A stretch of 64,000 nucleotides of DNA from Actinomadura coerulea. GTDB taxonomy: Bacteria > Actinomycetota > Actinomycetes > Streptosporangiales > Streptosporangiaceae. The notes below the pieces were generated by a model. That model did not search any database, was not told where the DNA came from, and worked only from the letters and a program-made list of their open reading frames with translations. Where the stretch lies: positions 4,278,001-4,342,000 of the forward strand of contig NZ_JACHMQ010000001.1 of the NCBI RefSeq assembly GCF_014208105.1, given 5' to 3'. Below, one piece after another: positions 8,049 to 16,243 of the stretch. The position numbers and the translations under genes were made by a program. Numbering within the stretch: the stretch's first letter is position 1; each line of letters opens with the position of its first letter.

Positions 8049-8780
8049 TTACCAGGGCACCACGCCGGCGTCTTCGAAGAAGGAGCCGGTTGGGCCGTTG
8101 TCGGGCAGGGTGGCCAGGTGGACGGCTATGGCGGCGCCCTGTTGGGCGGTGCGGACGCCGCGGAAGCCGTTGAGATCGGTCGCGCAGTAGCCGGGGCAGG
8201 CGGCGTTGATCAGGATGTCGGTGTCGTGCAGTTCCTTGGCGTACTGGAGGGTCACGGCGTTGAGGAAGGTCTTGGAGGGCGAGTAGGCGGCGGAGATCGG
8301 GCCCACGGCCTCCACGGCGGACTGGGAACTCTGGCGGGTGAGAGACCCGACGCTGCTGGACATGTTCACGATCCGCGGCGCGGCGGACCGCCTGAGCAGC
8401 GGCAGCAGGGCGTTGGTGACGCGGATGACGCCGATCACGTTGGTCTCCACGACCGTCCGCATGGTCTCGGGGTCGACGGTCGTGGGCGTCTGCGGCATCC
8501 CACCGGTCACCCCGGCGTTGTTGACCAGCACGTCGAGCCGTCCGAAACGCTCGGAGATGAGGGAGGCCGCGGCGGTGACGCTCTCGTCGGAGGTCACGTC
8601 GAGGGGTACCGCGAACGCGTCGATCCCCTCGGCGCGGAGTTTCTCCACGGCCGCCGAGAGCCGCTCCGGGGACCTGGCCCCCACGCCGACGGTGTGTCCA
8701 AGGGCGCCGAGCCCGGCGGCGATCTCGTATCCGATTCCCTTGTTGGCGCCGGTGATCAGTGTGATCGTCTGTTCGCTCAT
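8049..8780 (-). CDS. Short-chain dehydrogenase/reductase
   Basis: 243 residues of the classical SDR family. The Rossmann motif TGANKGIGYEIA is near the N-terminus, followed by LDVTSDESV, NNAG, the catalytic Ser in IVNMSSSVG, and the active-site pair in AAYSPSKTFLN (Tyr, Lys). NADP(H) preference is likely. Close relatives are plant carbonyl-reductase-like SDRs. Start ATG at 8780; the open frame continues upstream but through the LysR promoter region. Divergent from a LysR regulator with an inverted repeat between them, the usual arrangement for a LysR-controlled target. Confidence 0.92.
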   Translation of the reverse strand: MSEQTITLITGANKGIGYEIAAGLGALGHTVGVGARSPERLSAAVEKLRAEGIDAFAVPLDVTSDESVTAAASLISERFGRLDVLVNNAGVTGGMPQTPTTVDPETMRTVVETNVIGVIRVTNALLPLLRRSAAPRIVNMSSSVGSLTRQSSQSAVEAVGPISAAYSPSKTFLNAVTLQYAKELHDTDILINAACPGYCATDLNGFRGVRTAQQGAAIAVHLATLPDNGPTGSFFEDAGVVPW

Positions 8781-8837
8781 ACCCGGAATCCTGGCCGTAC
8801 GGCCGAGAGCACTCCAACACCGCCTGGGTAGCGTTCG

Positions 8838-8852
8838 ATACCTCACGGGTAT
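8838..8852. promoter_or_regulatory. LysR-type inverted repeat between SDR and LysR genes
   Basis: ATACC-TCACG-GGTAT is a 5-5-5 inverted repeat of the T-N11-A kind that LysR regulators bind. TACGGT (8863-8868), six bases before the LysR ATG at 8875, fits the -10 of a leaderless message. Confidence 0.6.
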
Positions 8853-8874
8853 TGATCCCGGGTACGGTGAAGGC

Positions 8875-9744
8875 ATGGAGACGCGAGAGTTGCGGTACTT
8901 CGTCGCCGTCGCCGAGGAACTCCACTTCGGCCGCGCCGCCGAGCGCCTCGGGATCGCCCAGCCGCCGCTCTCGCGGGCGATCAAGCAGCTGGAACGCCGC
9001 CTGGGCGTTCGGCTTCTCGAACGTACCAGCCGTACGGTCGAGATCACCGAGGCCGGAAAGGTCCTGCTCAGAGAGGGCCGGGCCGCCCTCGACGCGGTCG
9101 ACGCCGCCGCCCGCCGCACCCGCCGCGCCGCCGCCGGGGAGCCGAACCTGGTGCTGGTCACCAAGGCCGGGGCGTCGGGTGAACTGCTGCCGAAACTCCT
9201 GGACGCCTACGCCGCCGAGCCCGGCGCGGTCGCCGTCGAGGTCCTGCTGTGCGGGATCGGAGAGCAGGAGCGGCTGCTCCGCGACGGACGGGCCGACGTG
9301 GGCCTGCTGCACAGGCCGTTCGACTCGACGACCGGCCTGGACGTCGAGGAGCTGAGCACCGAGGGCCAGATTCTGGTCCTGCCGAAGGACCATCCCCTCG
9401 AAGGCCGCACGGACCTGCGCATGGCCGACATCGCCGGCCTTCCACTGCTGCGCTGGCCGCACCACGACGGCGGCTACCCCGACGGTCAGGGACCCGAGGT
9501 GCGCGACCACGCCCAGCTCCTGCAGCTGATCGCGCTGGGCAGGGCGGTGGCCCTACTGCCGGAGACCGCCCGGACCCATCTCCGCCGCGACCTGACCTTC
9601 GTGCCGATCCTGGACGCGCCGACCGTCACCACCGTGATCGCCTGGCCGCCGCACAGCCGATCCCTGACCCTGGCCGCCCTGATCCAAACGGCCACCCGCC
9701 TCTCGTCGACTTGCGGCGTGTTGCCCTTATGGACCTCGGGATAA
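8875..9744 (+). CDS. LysR-family transcriptional regulator
   Basis: 289 residues. The N-terminal winged helix is canonical: METRELRYFVAVAEELHFG, RAAERLGIAQPPLSRAIKQL, then LERTSRTVEITEAGKVLL. Residues 90-280 form the periplasmic-binding-like effector domain. It probably controls the divergent SDR gene. The 3' end is odd: the last dozen codons lie in the left arm of a perfect 27-bp inverted repeat and the stop follows just past its loop, so the original C-terminus may have been replaced by this repeat. The changed tail lies outside the effector fold and may be harmless. Confidence 0.9.
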   Translation: METRELRYFVAVAEELHFGRAAERLGIAQPPLSRAIKQLERRLGVRLLERTSRTVEITEAGKVLLREGRAALDAVDAAARRTRRAAAGEPNLVLVTKAGASGELLPKLLDAYAAEPGAVAVEVLLCGIGEQERLLRDGRADVGLLHRPFDSTTGLDVEELSTEGQILVLPKDHPLEGRTDLRMADIAGLPLLRWPHHDGGYPDGQGPEVRDHAQLLQLIALGRAVALLPETARTHLRRDLTFVPILDAPTVTTVIAWPPHSRSLTLAALIQTATRLSSTCGVLPLWTSG

Positions 9745-9767
9745 GGGCAACACGCCGCAAGTCGACG
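9704..9767. repeat. Perfect 27-bp-arm hairpin repeat
   Basis: Positions 9704-9730 and 9741-9767 are exact complements, with the ten-base loop GGACCTCGGG. The right arm carries the core ATAAGGGCAACACGCCGCAA. The same core appears at 10542-10561, where it interrupts another gene. It has no T-tract; it could terminate the LysR message but looks like a dispersed palindromic element. Confidence 0.85.
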
Positions 9768-9853
9768 ATTCGAGATCAACGATCTGGGAACGACTTCGAC
9801 ACCCTTTGCGCGCTCGCGTCATTGTTGGACAGTCGGCGCGGTAACACCTCAGG

Positions 9854-10651
9854 GTGAGAACCCCCCGAGAAGTTCCTGAAAGCTTAAGGAAAGGCCCGTT
9901 TCGGCTCGCAGACGCACAGAGAGCCGGAGTGACCTCCAAGGAACTCCGCTCCTCCCAATATCGACGCATATTCTATGATGTGTACGCTCAGACGAATCTG
10001 ACCGATTGTCTGGAACTGAGGTGTGACGCCGCAAGGCTGCTCCTCCCGCCGGTCGCGGTGTTCTGCGATGTGACGGCCGCACGCCTGTACGGCGTCCCCG
10101 TGCCCGATCAGGATGGGCGTGTCCACGCCGCCGTCCCGTCCGTCAGCACCGTGGTCCCGCGGATCAAAGATCTTCGGGTGCACAGCTACGCCATCCCGCC
10201 GGCGCACCTGCGTGTGCGGGACGGACGGCCGCTGGTCAGCCCGGAACGGCTCTTCCTCGAACTCGCCGCGGGCCTCCCCCGCATGGACCTGATCATCGCC
10301 GGGGACCACATGCTGCGGCACAGGCTCACCAGCCGGTCCCGCCTCACCGGCTTCCTCCACGACTGCCACAGGCGCCGAGGAGTCGGACGTGCCAAGCTCG
10401 CACTCCCGGACCTGGACGACCGGAGCGACTCACCGCCGGAGACCAGGCTGAGGATGCTCATCGTGGACGCCGGCCTCCCCCGTCCCGTCGTCAACCGGGA
10501 CATCGTCACCGAACGCGGCGTCTGGCTGGCCCGACCCTCGGATAAGGGCAACACGCCGCAACTCAACGGAGCACCTCAGCGGGGGAGGTCTGCTTGGTCT
10601 GGGGGCGCTTCGTCTGAAGCGGCCTTCGCGCGCGGATGTGATCGAACATAA
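9854..10651 (+). pseudogene. Truncated AbiEi-antitoxin-like / DUF559-type protein
   Basis: From GTG 9854 the first 228 or so residues resemble actinobacterial proteins with an AbiEi-like winged-helix start (RLADAQRAGVTSKELRSSQY) followed by a Vsr/DUF559-type endonuclease part. The match stops at VNRDIVTERGVWLARP, where relatives continue into the conserved catalytic stretch. Instead the frame enters a copy of the hairpin-repeat core at about 10541 and runs on through unrelated residues to 10651. The nuclease-like C-terminus is therefore missing. Probably inactive, although the N-terminal half could still be made. Family naming is from general resemblance. Confidence 0.6.
10541..10561. repeat. 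Second copy of hairpin-repeat core
   Basis: GATAAGGGCAACACGCCGCA plus one more A is identical to 9740-9760 in the right arm of the large hairpin. Here no perfect partner arm exists; only a weak stem with GCGGCGT at about 10516-10522 is possible. It marks the point where the AbiEi-like gene loses similarity to its family. Confidence 0.8.
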
Positions 10652-10775
10652 CGAACAGCTCTGGACGACGTCCTCAACGGCCGGAACGGTCCGGGCGCGG
10701 TGGGGAGCCTCCGTGCGTCGGGGCGTTGAGGATGTGGCGCGAGCGGTTTCGGGCGACGGTACCCGGGGCCCCCGG

Positions 10776-10888
10776 AGGGCCGTGCTCGGTTCGGTAGGTC
10801 CCAGGACCGTGGTGAAACCACGAACACTCAGCAAACAACCCTGGTGCACGTGCCAAGCACGCGCACCCCGACCCAAACAGGGAATGAC
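10776..10888 (+). promoter_or_regulatory. Class A structured leader, copy 1
   Basis: Aligns with 13287-13400 and 17387-17502. It carries the box CGGTAG (10792-10797), a first hairpin CGTGG/CCACG (10808-10812 with 10818-10822) and a second hairpin GGTGC-a-CGTGC / GCACG-c-GCACC (10843-10853 with 10857-10867), then ACCCAAACAGGGAA before the ATG. The TTGC element seen in other copies is not conserved here. Confidence 0.7.
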
Positions 10889-11371
10889 ATGATCAAGCCT
10901 AAGTCGATCTCGACCGTTGTGGGTGTCCTCGCCGGAGCGATCCTGGGAGGCGTCATCGAGGGCCTGAACTTCGCCGTCTTCCTCGCTGACCACCACCGCG
11001 CCGGGGCCGACCCCTTCGAGTCCGGTGACTACGGCCACCTCGCCCTCAAGGCCATCGTCAGCGTCAGCGCCGGCATCATCGGCGCCGTCGCCGGCGTGTT
11101 CATCAGCACCTACGACGGCCCTGAGACCCCCGGCGGGCGGAAGCTCATCATCCGCATCGCCGGTGGCATCGTCATCGCGGCGGTCGCAGGCTGCCTCGTA
11201 TGCGTCGGCCTGGCCGCCTTGGGCGGCGCCGTCGTCCCCATCACCGGGTCCCTTGGAGCCGACGCACTCTCCAGCGACCTCGGGATGGCTCTCGCCATCA
11301 TCAGCGGCTTCGCCGCGGGAGTCGTGGTCGGTGCCGTCCGCACCGTCCCCGCCGTCCGCGCCGACAACTGA
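10889..11371 (+). CDS. Small glycine-rich membrane protein, cassette copy 1
   Basis: 160 residues with four likely membrane helices (about residues 8-30, 50-70, 87-110, 128-150) rich in Gly-x-x-x-Gly. It aligns with the product of 13401-13814 over GGVIEGLN/GGFIESMN and DPFESG/DPFASG, so the two are paralogues. No known family is recognised. ATG at 10889 follows AACAGGGAA. The gene sits between a conserved structured leader and a strong terminator, as a free-standing cassette. Confidence 0.7.
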   Translation: MIKPKSISTVVGVLAGAILGGVIEGLNFAVFLADHHRAGADPFESGDYGHLALKAIVSVSAGIIGAVAGVFISTYDGPETPGGRKLIIRIAGGIVIAAVAGCLVCVGLAALGGAVVPITGSLGADALSSDLGMALAIISGFAAGVVVGAVRTVPAVRADN

Positions 11372-11409
11372 CCCACCTGCGAAGCCCGGTACCCATCGGG
11401 CCTCGGTCA

Positions 11410-11440
11410 ACGGGGAGCCTGGCACTGCCAGGCTCCCCGT
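11410..11440 (+). terminator. Terminator hairpin after cassette copy 1
   Basis: ACGGGGAGCCTGGC (11410-11423) pairs fully with 11427-11440 around the loop ACT, followed by TCTCG. The GCCTGGC/GCCAGGC core recurs in the terminators of cassette copies 2 and 3. Confidence 0.85.
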
Positions 11441-11607
11441 TCTCGTCCCGTCCCCTATCCGGATCGCACGGTCAGGGGTGCGCCGCGCCCGCTGGACGCA
11501 CAGGAGATCGAAGCCAGGTGAGCCACCCTTGAGGCTCCGGGCAGAGGCCCCAGCCCGGCGAAGGCGGCTTCGTTGCCGCCACCCACACGCGCGTCACACG
11601 AGGACGG

Positions 11608-11802
11608 TCAGCGGGCCGAGTCCTGCTTGATCTGCTTGATCACGCTGGCGAACTGGGCACCGGAGAGGACGAGGTGTCCCCCGTCCGGGTCCTTGCTGTC
11701 CCGCACCCCGATCCCGGCCCCCGGGTCAAGTCGTCCCAGCTCAACGCACTGATTGTCGTTTGCGCCGCCGGTGTGGGAACTCTTGCGCCACTTCACGATC
11801 AT
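11608..11802 (-). CDS. DUF397 protein
   Basis: 64 residues of the DUF397 family, recognised from WRKSSHTGGANDNQCVELG, GVRDSKDPDGGHLVLS and the closing FASVIKQIK. These small proteins are encoded next to XRE/DUF5753 regulators throughout Streptomyces and relatives and are thought to work as antagonists or partners of that regulator. Its ATG overlaps the stop of the upstream XRE gene by four bases (ATGA), so the two are translated together. Confidence 0.93.
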   Translation of the reverse strand: MIVKWRKSSHTGGANDNQCVELGRLDPGAGIGVRDSKDPDGGHLVLSGAQFASVIKQIKQDSAR

Positions 11803-12614
11803 GCGTAGCTCTCCAAATAGCGCTTGATGATCTCTCGGGAGGCTTCCTCTGAAGCAGCCTTCACGCCGATGCGATCGAACATAACGGACAGCTCCCGAAC
11901 TTCGCGAGGCGATTCGATCAACCGTCCGCCGTTCTGAGCGGCAGAGTAGGCGACGTCTCGATCCTCAAGGCCGATGATCTGCATAGCTCCATCGACGCCC
12001 ATGTACTCCCCTGAGGAGAAGGGGATGATTCGCAAGCTCACGTGTGGCAACTCGGCCATCTTCAGCAGGTGTTCCAGCTGCCTCGCCATGACCTCCACCC
12101 CGCCGACCGGGCGGGCCAGGACGGCCTCGTCGATCACGGTCCAGGTGAGGAGCGAATCGCCCTTCTTCCAGTACGCCCTCTTCTTCGCGGAGCGGACTGC
12201 CATGATCGCGTCCAAGTCCTTGAACTTGCTCGCCTTGACATAAGCCCAGGTGTAGTCGTCTGTCTGTAGCACGAGGGGAACGACTTGGCCGTGGTAGGTC
12301 TTGATCGAGACTGCCTCCTCCTCGTACTTGTCGATCTTATGAGCCCAGTCCGGATCGTGAGCCATTCGGGCAAACCAAAGTAGAACCTGAAAAAGAACCC
12401 CAGTTCCGTACGCGTTGTCGAGCAGACGCATCTGATCATCCTGAGGACGTCGTCGCCCCGCTTCCAGATTGGAAACAGTCGAGCGAGCGACACCAATGAT
12501 CTCGCCACACTGAGTCAGCGACAACCCCATCTTCTCCCTGAAGAAGCGCATGCAGAAGGCCAGGAAGTGCCACATGGAGATCTTGGGGTCGAGAGGGTCA
12601 CGGACGAGCGGCAT
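11799..12614 (-). CDS. XRE regulator with DUF5753 sensor domain
   Basis: 271 residues. Residues 15-75 form an XRE helix-turn-helix (MGLSLTQCGEIIGVARSTV, SNLEAGRRRP); residues 90-265 are DUF5753, with LVLQTDDYTWAYV, LLTWTVIDEAVLARPVGG and IIPFSSGEYMGVDG as typical motifs. Start ATG 12614 is chosen for the AGGAGGAACG directly before it. Operon with DUF397; divergent from an ATP-binding protein gene. This three-gene locus is a hallmark of actinobacteria, and in Streptomyces several such loci influence development or antibiotic production. The locus is flanked by two cassettes of the small membrane protein family. Confidence 0.92.
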   Translation of the reverse strand: MPLVRDPLDPKISMWHFLAFCMRFFREKMGLSLTQCGEIIGVARSTVSNLEAGRRRPQDDQMRLLDNAYGTGVLFQVLLWFARMAHDPDWAHKIDKYEEEAVSIKTYHGQVVPLVLQTDDYTWAYVKASKFKDLDAIMAVRSAKKRAYWKKGDSLLTWTVIDEAVLARPVGGVEVMARQLEHLLKMAELPHVSLRIIPFSSGEYMGVDGAMQIIGLEDRDVAYSAAQNGGRLIESPREVRELSVMFDRIGVKAASEEASREIIKRYLESYA

Positions 12615-12719
12615 CGTTCCTCCTGTTTTCAGATCCCTCGATAACAAGGAAACATTAGGCCGCTCCAGTGATCCTTGTCACAGGAAATCGGAACTCTGAC
12701 GAGGGCGGGGACGATCGTG

Positions 12720-13142
12720 ATGACGGCGAGCGGGGATCTGCTTATGCCCCTTATGGGCACACCGTCCGCAGTGGGGCTGGCGCGTACCCTTGTGGACGCG
12801 AGGCTCCGCAATTGGAGCTATTCCCACATACTCGACAATGCGCTTCTCGTCGTCTCGGAGCTCGTGACGAACGCGGCCCGGCAGACGCCGCACAGGGAGA
12901 TCCGCCTCCAGCTCAGCCGGGACGCGCACGGCGTCGTCATCGCCGTCTGGGACGCCGACTTCGCCCTTCCCCAGGCCAAGCCGATGAAGGAACTCACCCT
13001 CGAAGACCTCGACCTCTCCGAGGAGGCGTTCGACGGCAACGGCGGTTGGGGCCTTCACATCGTCCAGGCGCTGTCGAGCAAGTGCGGCGTCACCGGCGAC
13101 CCGGCCGGCGGCAAGTGGATCTGGTCACGCATCCGACCATGA
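12720..13142 (+). CDS. RsbW-like ATP-binding protein (HATPase)
   Basis: 140 residues with the GHKL ATPase fold of anti-sigma factor kinases. The N box is LLVVSELVTNAARQT, and the ATP-lid region shows GNGGWGLHIVQALSSKCGV, matching the G-x-G-G-x-G-L-x-I-V pattern. In this genomic setting such proteins accompany DUF397/XRE-DUF5753 pairs and are thought to modulate them or a sigma factor. ATG at 12720 is preferred, with GGGCGGGG upstream; GTG 12717 is an alternative. A hairpin at 13166-13209 closes the transcript. Confidence 0.88.
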   Translation: MTASGDLLMPLMGTPSAVGLARTLVDARLRNWSYSHILDNALLVVSELVTNAARQTPHREIRLQLSRDAHGVVIAVWDADFALPQAKPMKELTLEDLDLSEEAFDGNGGWGLHIVQALSSKCGVTGDPAGGKWIWSRIRP

Positions 13143-13165
13143 CCCGCTCGGCGAATACCGAGTAC

Positions 13166-13209
13166 GCGGCGTGCTGGCGTCCTGAGGGGTCATGACGGCA
13201 GCACGCCGC
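13166..13209 (+). terminator. Hairpin after ATP-binding protein gene
   Basis: Arms 13166-13181 and 13194-13209 pair over 16 bp with one mismatch around a 12-base loop. The stem begins GCGGCGTG, like the large hairpin at 9704, so it may belong to the same repeat family as well as ending transcription. Confidence 0.65.
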
Positions 13210-13277
13210 ACCCCGTGAAGCCGCCCGCCTCCTGGTGACCCCGGCCGACGCTCCTCTTTGACGGGGCGCCCGATCGA

Positions 13278-13400
13278 TTGCCGGGAGGGCTGTGCTCGGG
13301 ACGGTAGGACTCAAGCATCGTGGTGAGGCCACGAGCGCTCGACAAACAGCCCGGTGGGCGTGCAAGGCACGCGCACCCGACCCAAACAGGGGGAACCAAC
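13278..13400 (+). promoter_or_regulatory. Class A structured leader, copy 2, with promoter
   Basis: TTGCCG (13278-13283), 18 bases, then CGGTAG (13302-13307). The leader has hairpin 1 TCGTGG/CCACGA (13318-13323 with 13329-13334) and hairpin 2 GGTG-g-GCGTGC / GCACGC-g-CACC around loop AAG (13353-13363 with 13367-13377), then AAACAGGGGGAACC before GTG 13401. It aligns without gaps to copy 3 from the TTGC box to hairpin 1. Confidence 0.75.
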
Positions 13401-13814
13401 GTGAACAGGTTTTGGTCGTTCTTGCTCGCCGCCTTCTTCGGCGCCGTCGTCGGAGGCTTCATCGAGAGCATGAACTCTGTCGTCCGCGCTGATCAGTACG
13501 GCATCGACCCCTTCGCGTCCGGCAACGTCGGCCAGTTCGCCGCCCATGCCGGCGTCGGCGTCTTCGGCGGCCTCGTCGGCGGCATCCTCGGCATCCTGCT
13601 CGCGTCGGGCATCAGCGCCGCCAAGCAGAGGACGCTCCTCAAATTCGCCGTGGGCACCATCATCATCGGGGTCGTCGCATGCGGCATCGTGTTCGTCCTC
13701 AGCACGGACGGAGTCGCCATCCCCGGCGGTCTCGTCACCGTCTGCGAGCAGTTCACCGTGCTCTGCAGCACTGCTGTGGGCGTCGCCTTCGTTTCCGGCG
13801 ACGCCGACGACTGA
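13401..13814 (+). CDS. Small glycine-rich membrane protein, cassette copy 2
   Basis: 137 residues with a first helix at about 4-22, a glycine-zipper helix at about 48-68 (GVGVFGGLVGGILGILLAS) and further helices at 80-100 and 112-130. Paralogous to the product of 10889-11371: both carry a Gly-Gly-x-Ile-Glu and an Asp-Pro-Phe-x-Ser-Gly motif at the same spacing. No known domain is recognised. GTG start at 13401 after ACAGGGGGAACCAAC. Enclosed between a conserved leader and a strong terminator. Confidence 0.7.
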   Translation: MNRFWSFLLAAFFGAVVGGFIESMNSVVRADQYGIDPFASGNVGQFAAHAGVGVFGGLVGGILGILLASGISAAKQRTLLKFAVGTIIIGVVACGIVFVLSTDGVAIPGGLVTVCEQFTVLCSTAVGVAFVSGDADD

Positions 13815-13851
13815 CTCACCCGCGGGGCCTGGCACCAGCCAGGTCTTGCTC

Positions 13852-13878
13852 GGGGGGCCTGGCAGCGCCAGGCCCCCC
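13852..13878 (+). terminator. Rho-independent terminator after cassette copy 2
   Basis: GGGGGGCCTGGC (13852-13863) pairs with GCCAGGCCCCCC (13867-13878), followed by GCTTCGTTTTT. It has the same GCCTGGC core as the other two class A cassettes. Confidence 0.92.
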
Positions 13879-14038
13879 GCTTCGTTTTTCCTTGCTCGAC
13901 CGACCATCGCGCCCTGCGGCCGGAGCACCGAGAAGGTTCTCCGGCCGATGCAGGGCCCGGCGATGGTGCCCGGTCCCTGCGCCGACGCGATCGTAGATCG
14001 CTACTAGTGGTGGACGTGTCCGCCCGAGCCGCGGGCGG

Positions 14039-15277
14039 TCACGCTGTCAGCTCGTGGCGGTCGTGGCTTTGACCGTAGGGCCGCCGCGCAGAACGCAACA
14101 GGCGTTGAGTGTCAAGGGTCACTTGTCCGGGAGGGGAATCCTCCCGGATGAAAACCGTATGGCATTCGTGGTATTTGACGCCAAATATCAGCAGAAGCTC
14201 CCAGAGCTGGTCCTGCTGCGACTTGAAGCAGCTCTCGAATGCGGCGACGTGCCGCACCTGCCGACCGGGGTGGACTCCACGGATGATCTTCAGGCTCTCG
14301 AGCATCTTCGCGAGGTCCAGGATCACACAGTAAGGGCGCCCGCTCCTGTCAAGCAGAGGAAAGCGGAAGTGCTCCGGATTCTCGACCTCCGAGTTCATGT
14401 AGTCGACTCGGCCGTTCGACTCGATCGTATAGCCTTCGCGCGTCAGATCGTCGACCAAGTTGTGAGCGACGCGAACCAGGTCCGCCTCGAAGAAGTCAAT
14501 ATGCTCCCGCCGACGCCGAGCTCCGGGAAGGATGAGCCCCGCTTCTTCGAGAACGCCGGGAACACTCTCTCGGAATTCTCTGACGCGGTCCGGATCGAAG
14601 GGCCAGGGAACTGCCAACTCGGGACTGTTCGGCTTTTTGAAGTTGTAATCATCATAAAGACCGACTACAACGATCGTCGCCTCCGGGTACTCCTCCCGCA
14701 GGCCCTTGACGAACGCGGAGGCGAACTCCATCACCCGCCGGTCCTCCGCCAGGAGTTCTTCGTACGCCACCCGTCCGCCGTAGTCGAGGAAATAGAGCCC
14801 GGGCGCCTCCACCATGATCACATCGCCGAGGCGGGCGGCTTCGGTCACCTTGTCCAGCTGCAGACGGGAGACGTTGAGACTGCCTACCTGGCGACGGCGC
14901 TCCACCGTCTCCAAGAGACCGCGGACGGCTTCCGCCTCTTTTCTGGAGAGATTCACTCTCCCCGCGCGGACCTTCTCGGCGAGCCGCTCTCTCCAGGTCC
15001 GTGACGGCTCCTCACCGGAGGGCGCGGACCGCACTGGTTGCGCCGCCGGAGGAGGACCCACCTCCACGAGTGCGGCGGTCAGCCGCCACCCGTGGGTGTC
15101 GCTTCGATCCGATCCAGCGGTGGGGGCCTCTTCGCGAGCGGACCGTTCCGCGTCACCCGGTCCCTGAGGGTCCGTGGGTGCGGCGCCGACGGCGTTCTCG
15201 GCCGCGGGCTGGGCCGCTCTACTGGTCTGGTCGGCGGCCTCGTACTCGGAGCCGCCGGCATTGTGGACGCGATACAT
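14039..15277 (-). CDS. Unknown 412-residue protein with class C leader
   Basis: 412 residues, not matched to a family I know. The first 110 residues are low-complexity and probably disordered (Ala, Pro, Glu, Ser rich). Residues 120-180 look helical and charged. The rest seems a folded alpha/beta domain, with VRVEEL-like strands, TIVVVGLYDDYNF (about residue 220) and SGRPYCVILDLAKMLESLK (about 335). No catalytic signature stands out. ATG 15277 follows AAAGGAG. The upstream region has TTGCGA-N18-CGGTGG and a hairpin leader that matches the leader of the unrelated gene 34535-35041, which places this gene in the same putative regulon. Confidence 0.65.
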   Translation of the reverse strand: MYRVHNAGGSEYEAADQTSRAAQPAAENAVGAAPTDPQGPGDAERSAREEAPTAGSDRSDTHGWRLTAALVEVGPPPAAQPVRSAPSGEEPSRTWRERLAEKVRAGRVNLSRKEAEAVRGLLETVERRRQVGSLNVSRLQLDKVTEAARLGDVIMVEAPGLYFLDYGGRVAYEELLAEDRRVMEFASAFVKGLREEYPEATIVVVGLYDDYNFKKPNSPELAVPWPFDPDRVREFRESVPGVLEEAGLILPGARRRREHIDFFEADLVRVAHNLVDDLTREGYTIESNGRVDYMNSEVENPEHFRFPLLDRSGRPYCVILDLAKMLESLKIIRGVHPGRQVRHVAAFESCFKSQQDQLWELLLIFGVKYHECHTVFIREDSPPGQVTLDTQRLLRSARRPYGQSHDRHELTA

Positions 15278-15361
15278 GCGAAACTCCTTTCTCGATTGCG
15301 TTGCGCCCCAGCTGAGTCGGGGCACCTAAATCCACCGTGCGGACCGCCGCGGGAATCGCAA
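15278..15361 (-). promoter_or_regulatory. Class C leader and promoter for the 412-residue protein
   Basis: On the minus strand: TTGCGA (15361-15356), 18 bases, CGGTGG (15337-15332), then TTTAGG, a GCCCC/GGGGC hairpin, CAACGCAATC and AAAGGAG. The order and the CAACGCAATC box match the leader at 35042-35133. Confidence 0.65.
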
Positions 15362-15515
15362 CCGCGACCCCGTGTTCTCGCGCTCCCCCGATTCCTGGTT
15401 CGCTGGTCCGGGCCGGCTCGCCGACACCGGCGCCCCCGAGCGCACCCCGCACCCGGTGGACGGTGGTGCGCCGGCGCATGCCCTTGCGCCGCGCGTTCGT
15501 CCCGTGGGGAGATCG

Positions 15516-15971
15516 TCAATCGGCCTGGGTGCGGAGGCTTCGCGCCAGGGTGGGGATCATTACCGCCGCCGGGACGAGATGCAGCCCGAGGAGGGCCGTG
15601 GTGGTGGCGGCGTCGGCCCCGGAGAGCAAAGGCGGGATCAGCGAGATCGCGGTCAGTGACACCGCCGTCCACACGAATCGCGCGGCGGGGCGCGTGCTCC
15701 ACCGAAGGAGAGCGGCGGCGATGGCGACGCCGACGATCGAGAAGAAGCCGGTCACCACGGCGAAGCCTGCCAACGGGATCGCTTCGCCGCCCTCGGGGAT
15801 CTCGAAGTCGACGCCCACAGCCTGGGCGAGCGCGGCGGCGAGGGTGGTGGCCGCCATCGCCGCGAGTGCGGCGATGAAGCCGGTGACGGCGAGCCTGCCG
15901 AGTCGGGGGGCGCGGCCGGTCCGGTCCGAGGCCGTGCCTGCGACGGCACCGCCGTCGTTCATGCTGTTCAT
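15516..15971 (-). CDS. DUF6069-type four-helix membrane protein
   Basis: 151 residues with four membrane helices (about residues 27-50, 68-92, 100-120, 126-145), matching the DUF6069 family in length and layout. ATG 15971 has a GGAGAAACGAC site just upstream. The frame is open upstream without a stop through a cupin-like segment to GTG 16238, so a longer fusion product is possible. Position downstream of a SigJ-type sigma factor suggests one transcript. Function unknown. Confidence 0.8.
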   Translation of the reverse strand: MNSMNDGGAVAGTASDRTGRAPRLGRLAVTGFIAALAAMAATTLAAALAQAVGVDFEIPEGGEAIPLAGFAVVTGFFSIVGVAIAAALLRWSTRPAARFVWTAVSLTAISLIPPLLSGADAATTTALLGLHLVPAAVMIPTLARSLRTQAD

Positions 15972-16238
15972 GTCGTTTCTCCGCATTCGATAGGTATGGG
16001 GCGGTGCTGGCCTGGGGGCGGCGATGCGCACCCTCGCCGTGCGGCGGCCGGGGTTGCGCAGGGCGCGGACGCCGGTGCCGCGGAGCCAGAACCCGACGTC
16101 GCGTCCGAGGACCGGCCCCGGCTCGCCGTCGCGCAACTCCAGCTGCACCCGCCCGCGGGTGACGACGAGGAACGCGTCGTGCCACTCCGCGGCGACCACC
16201 GCGACTCGCCCACCGCCGCGCAGCGCGAGCGTCCGCAC
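15972..16238 (-). CDS. Cupin-like segment in frame with DUF6069
   Basis: 89 codons from GTG 16238 that run without a stop into the DUF6069 gene. The residues AAEWHDAFLVVTRGRVQLEL, then GRDVGFWLRGTGVRALRNPG, read as the double-stranded beta-helix of a small cupin. GGAGTAGCTCCG, formed by the sigma factor's stop region, lies at ribosome-binding distance. Either this is the N-terminal half of a 240-residue cupin-membrane fusion, or a stop codon was lost between two genes. The usual metal-binding histidines of cupins are not evident. Confidence 0.5.
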
Positions 16239-16243
16239 CGGAG

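Noticed and set aside
10430..11425. 331-codon minus-strand frame opposite cassette copy 1
   Set aside because: It is an Asp/Gly/Ala shadow; the plus strand has leader, ribosome binding site, membrane helices and terminator.
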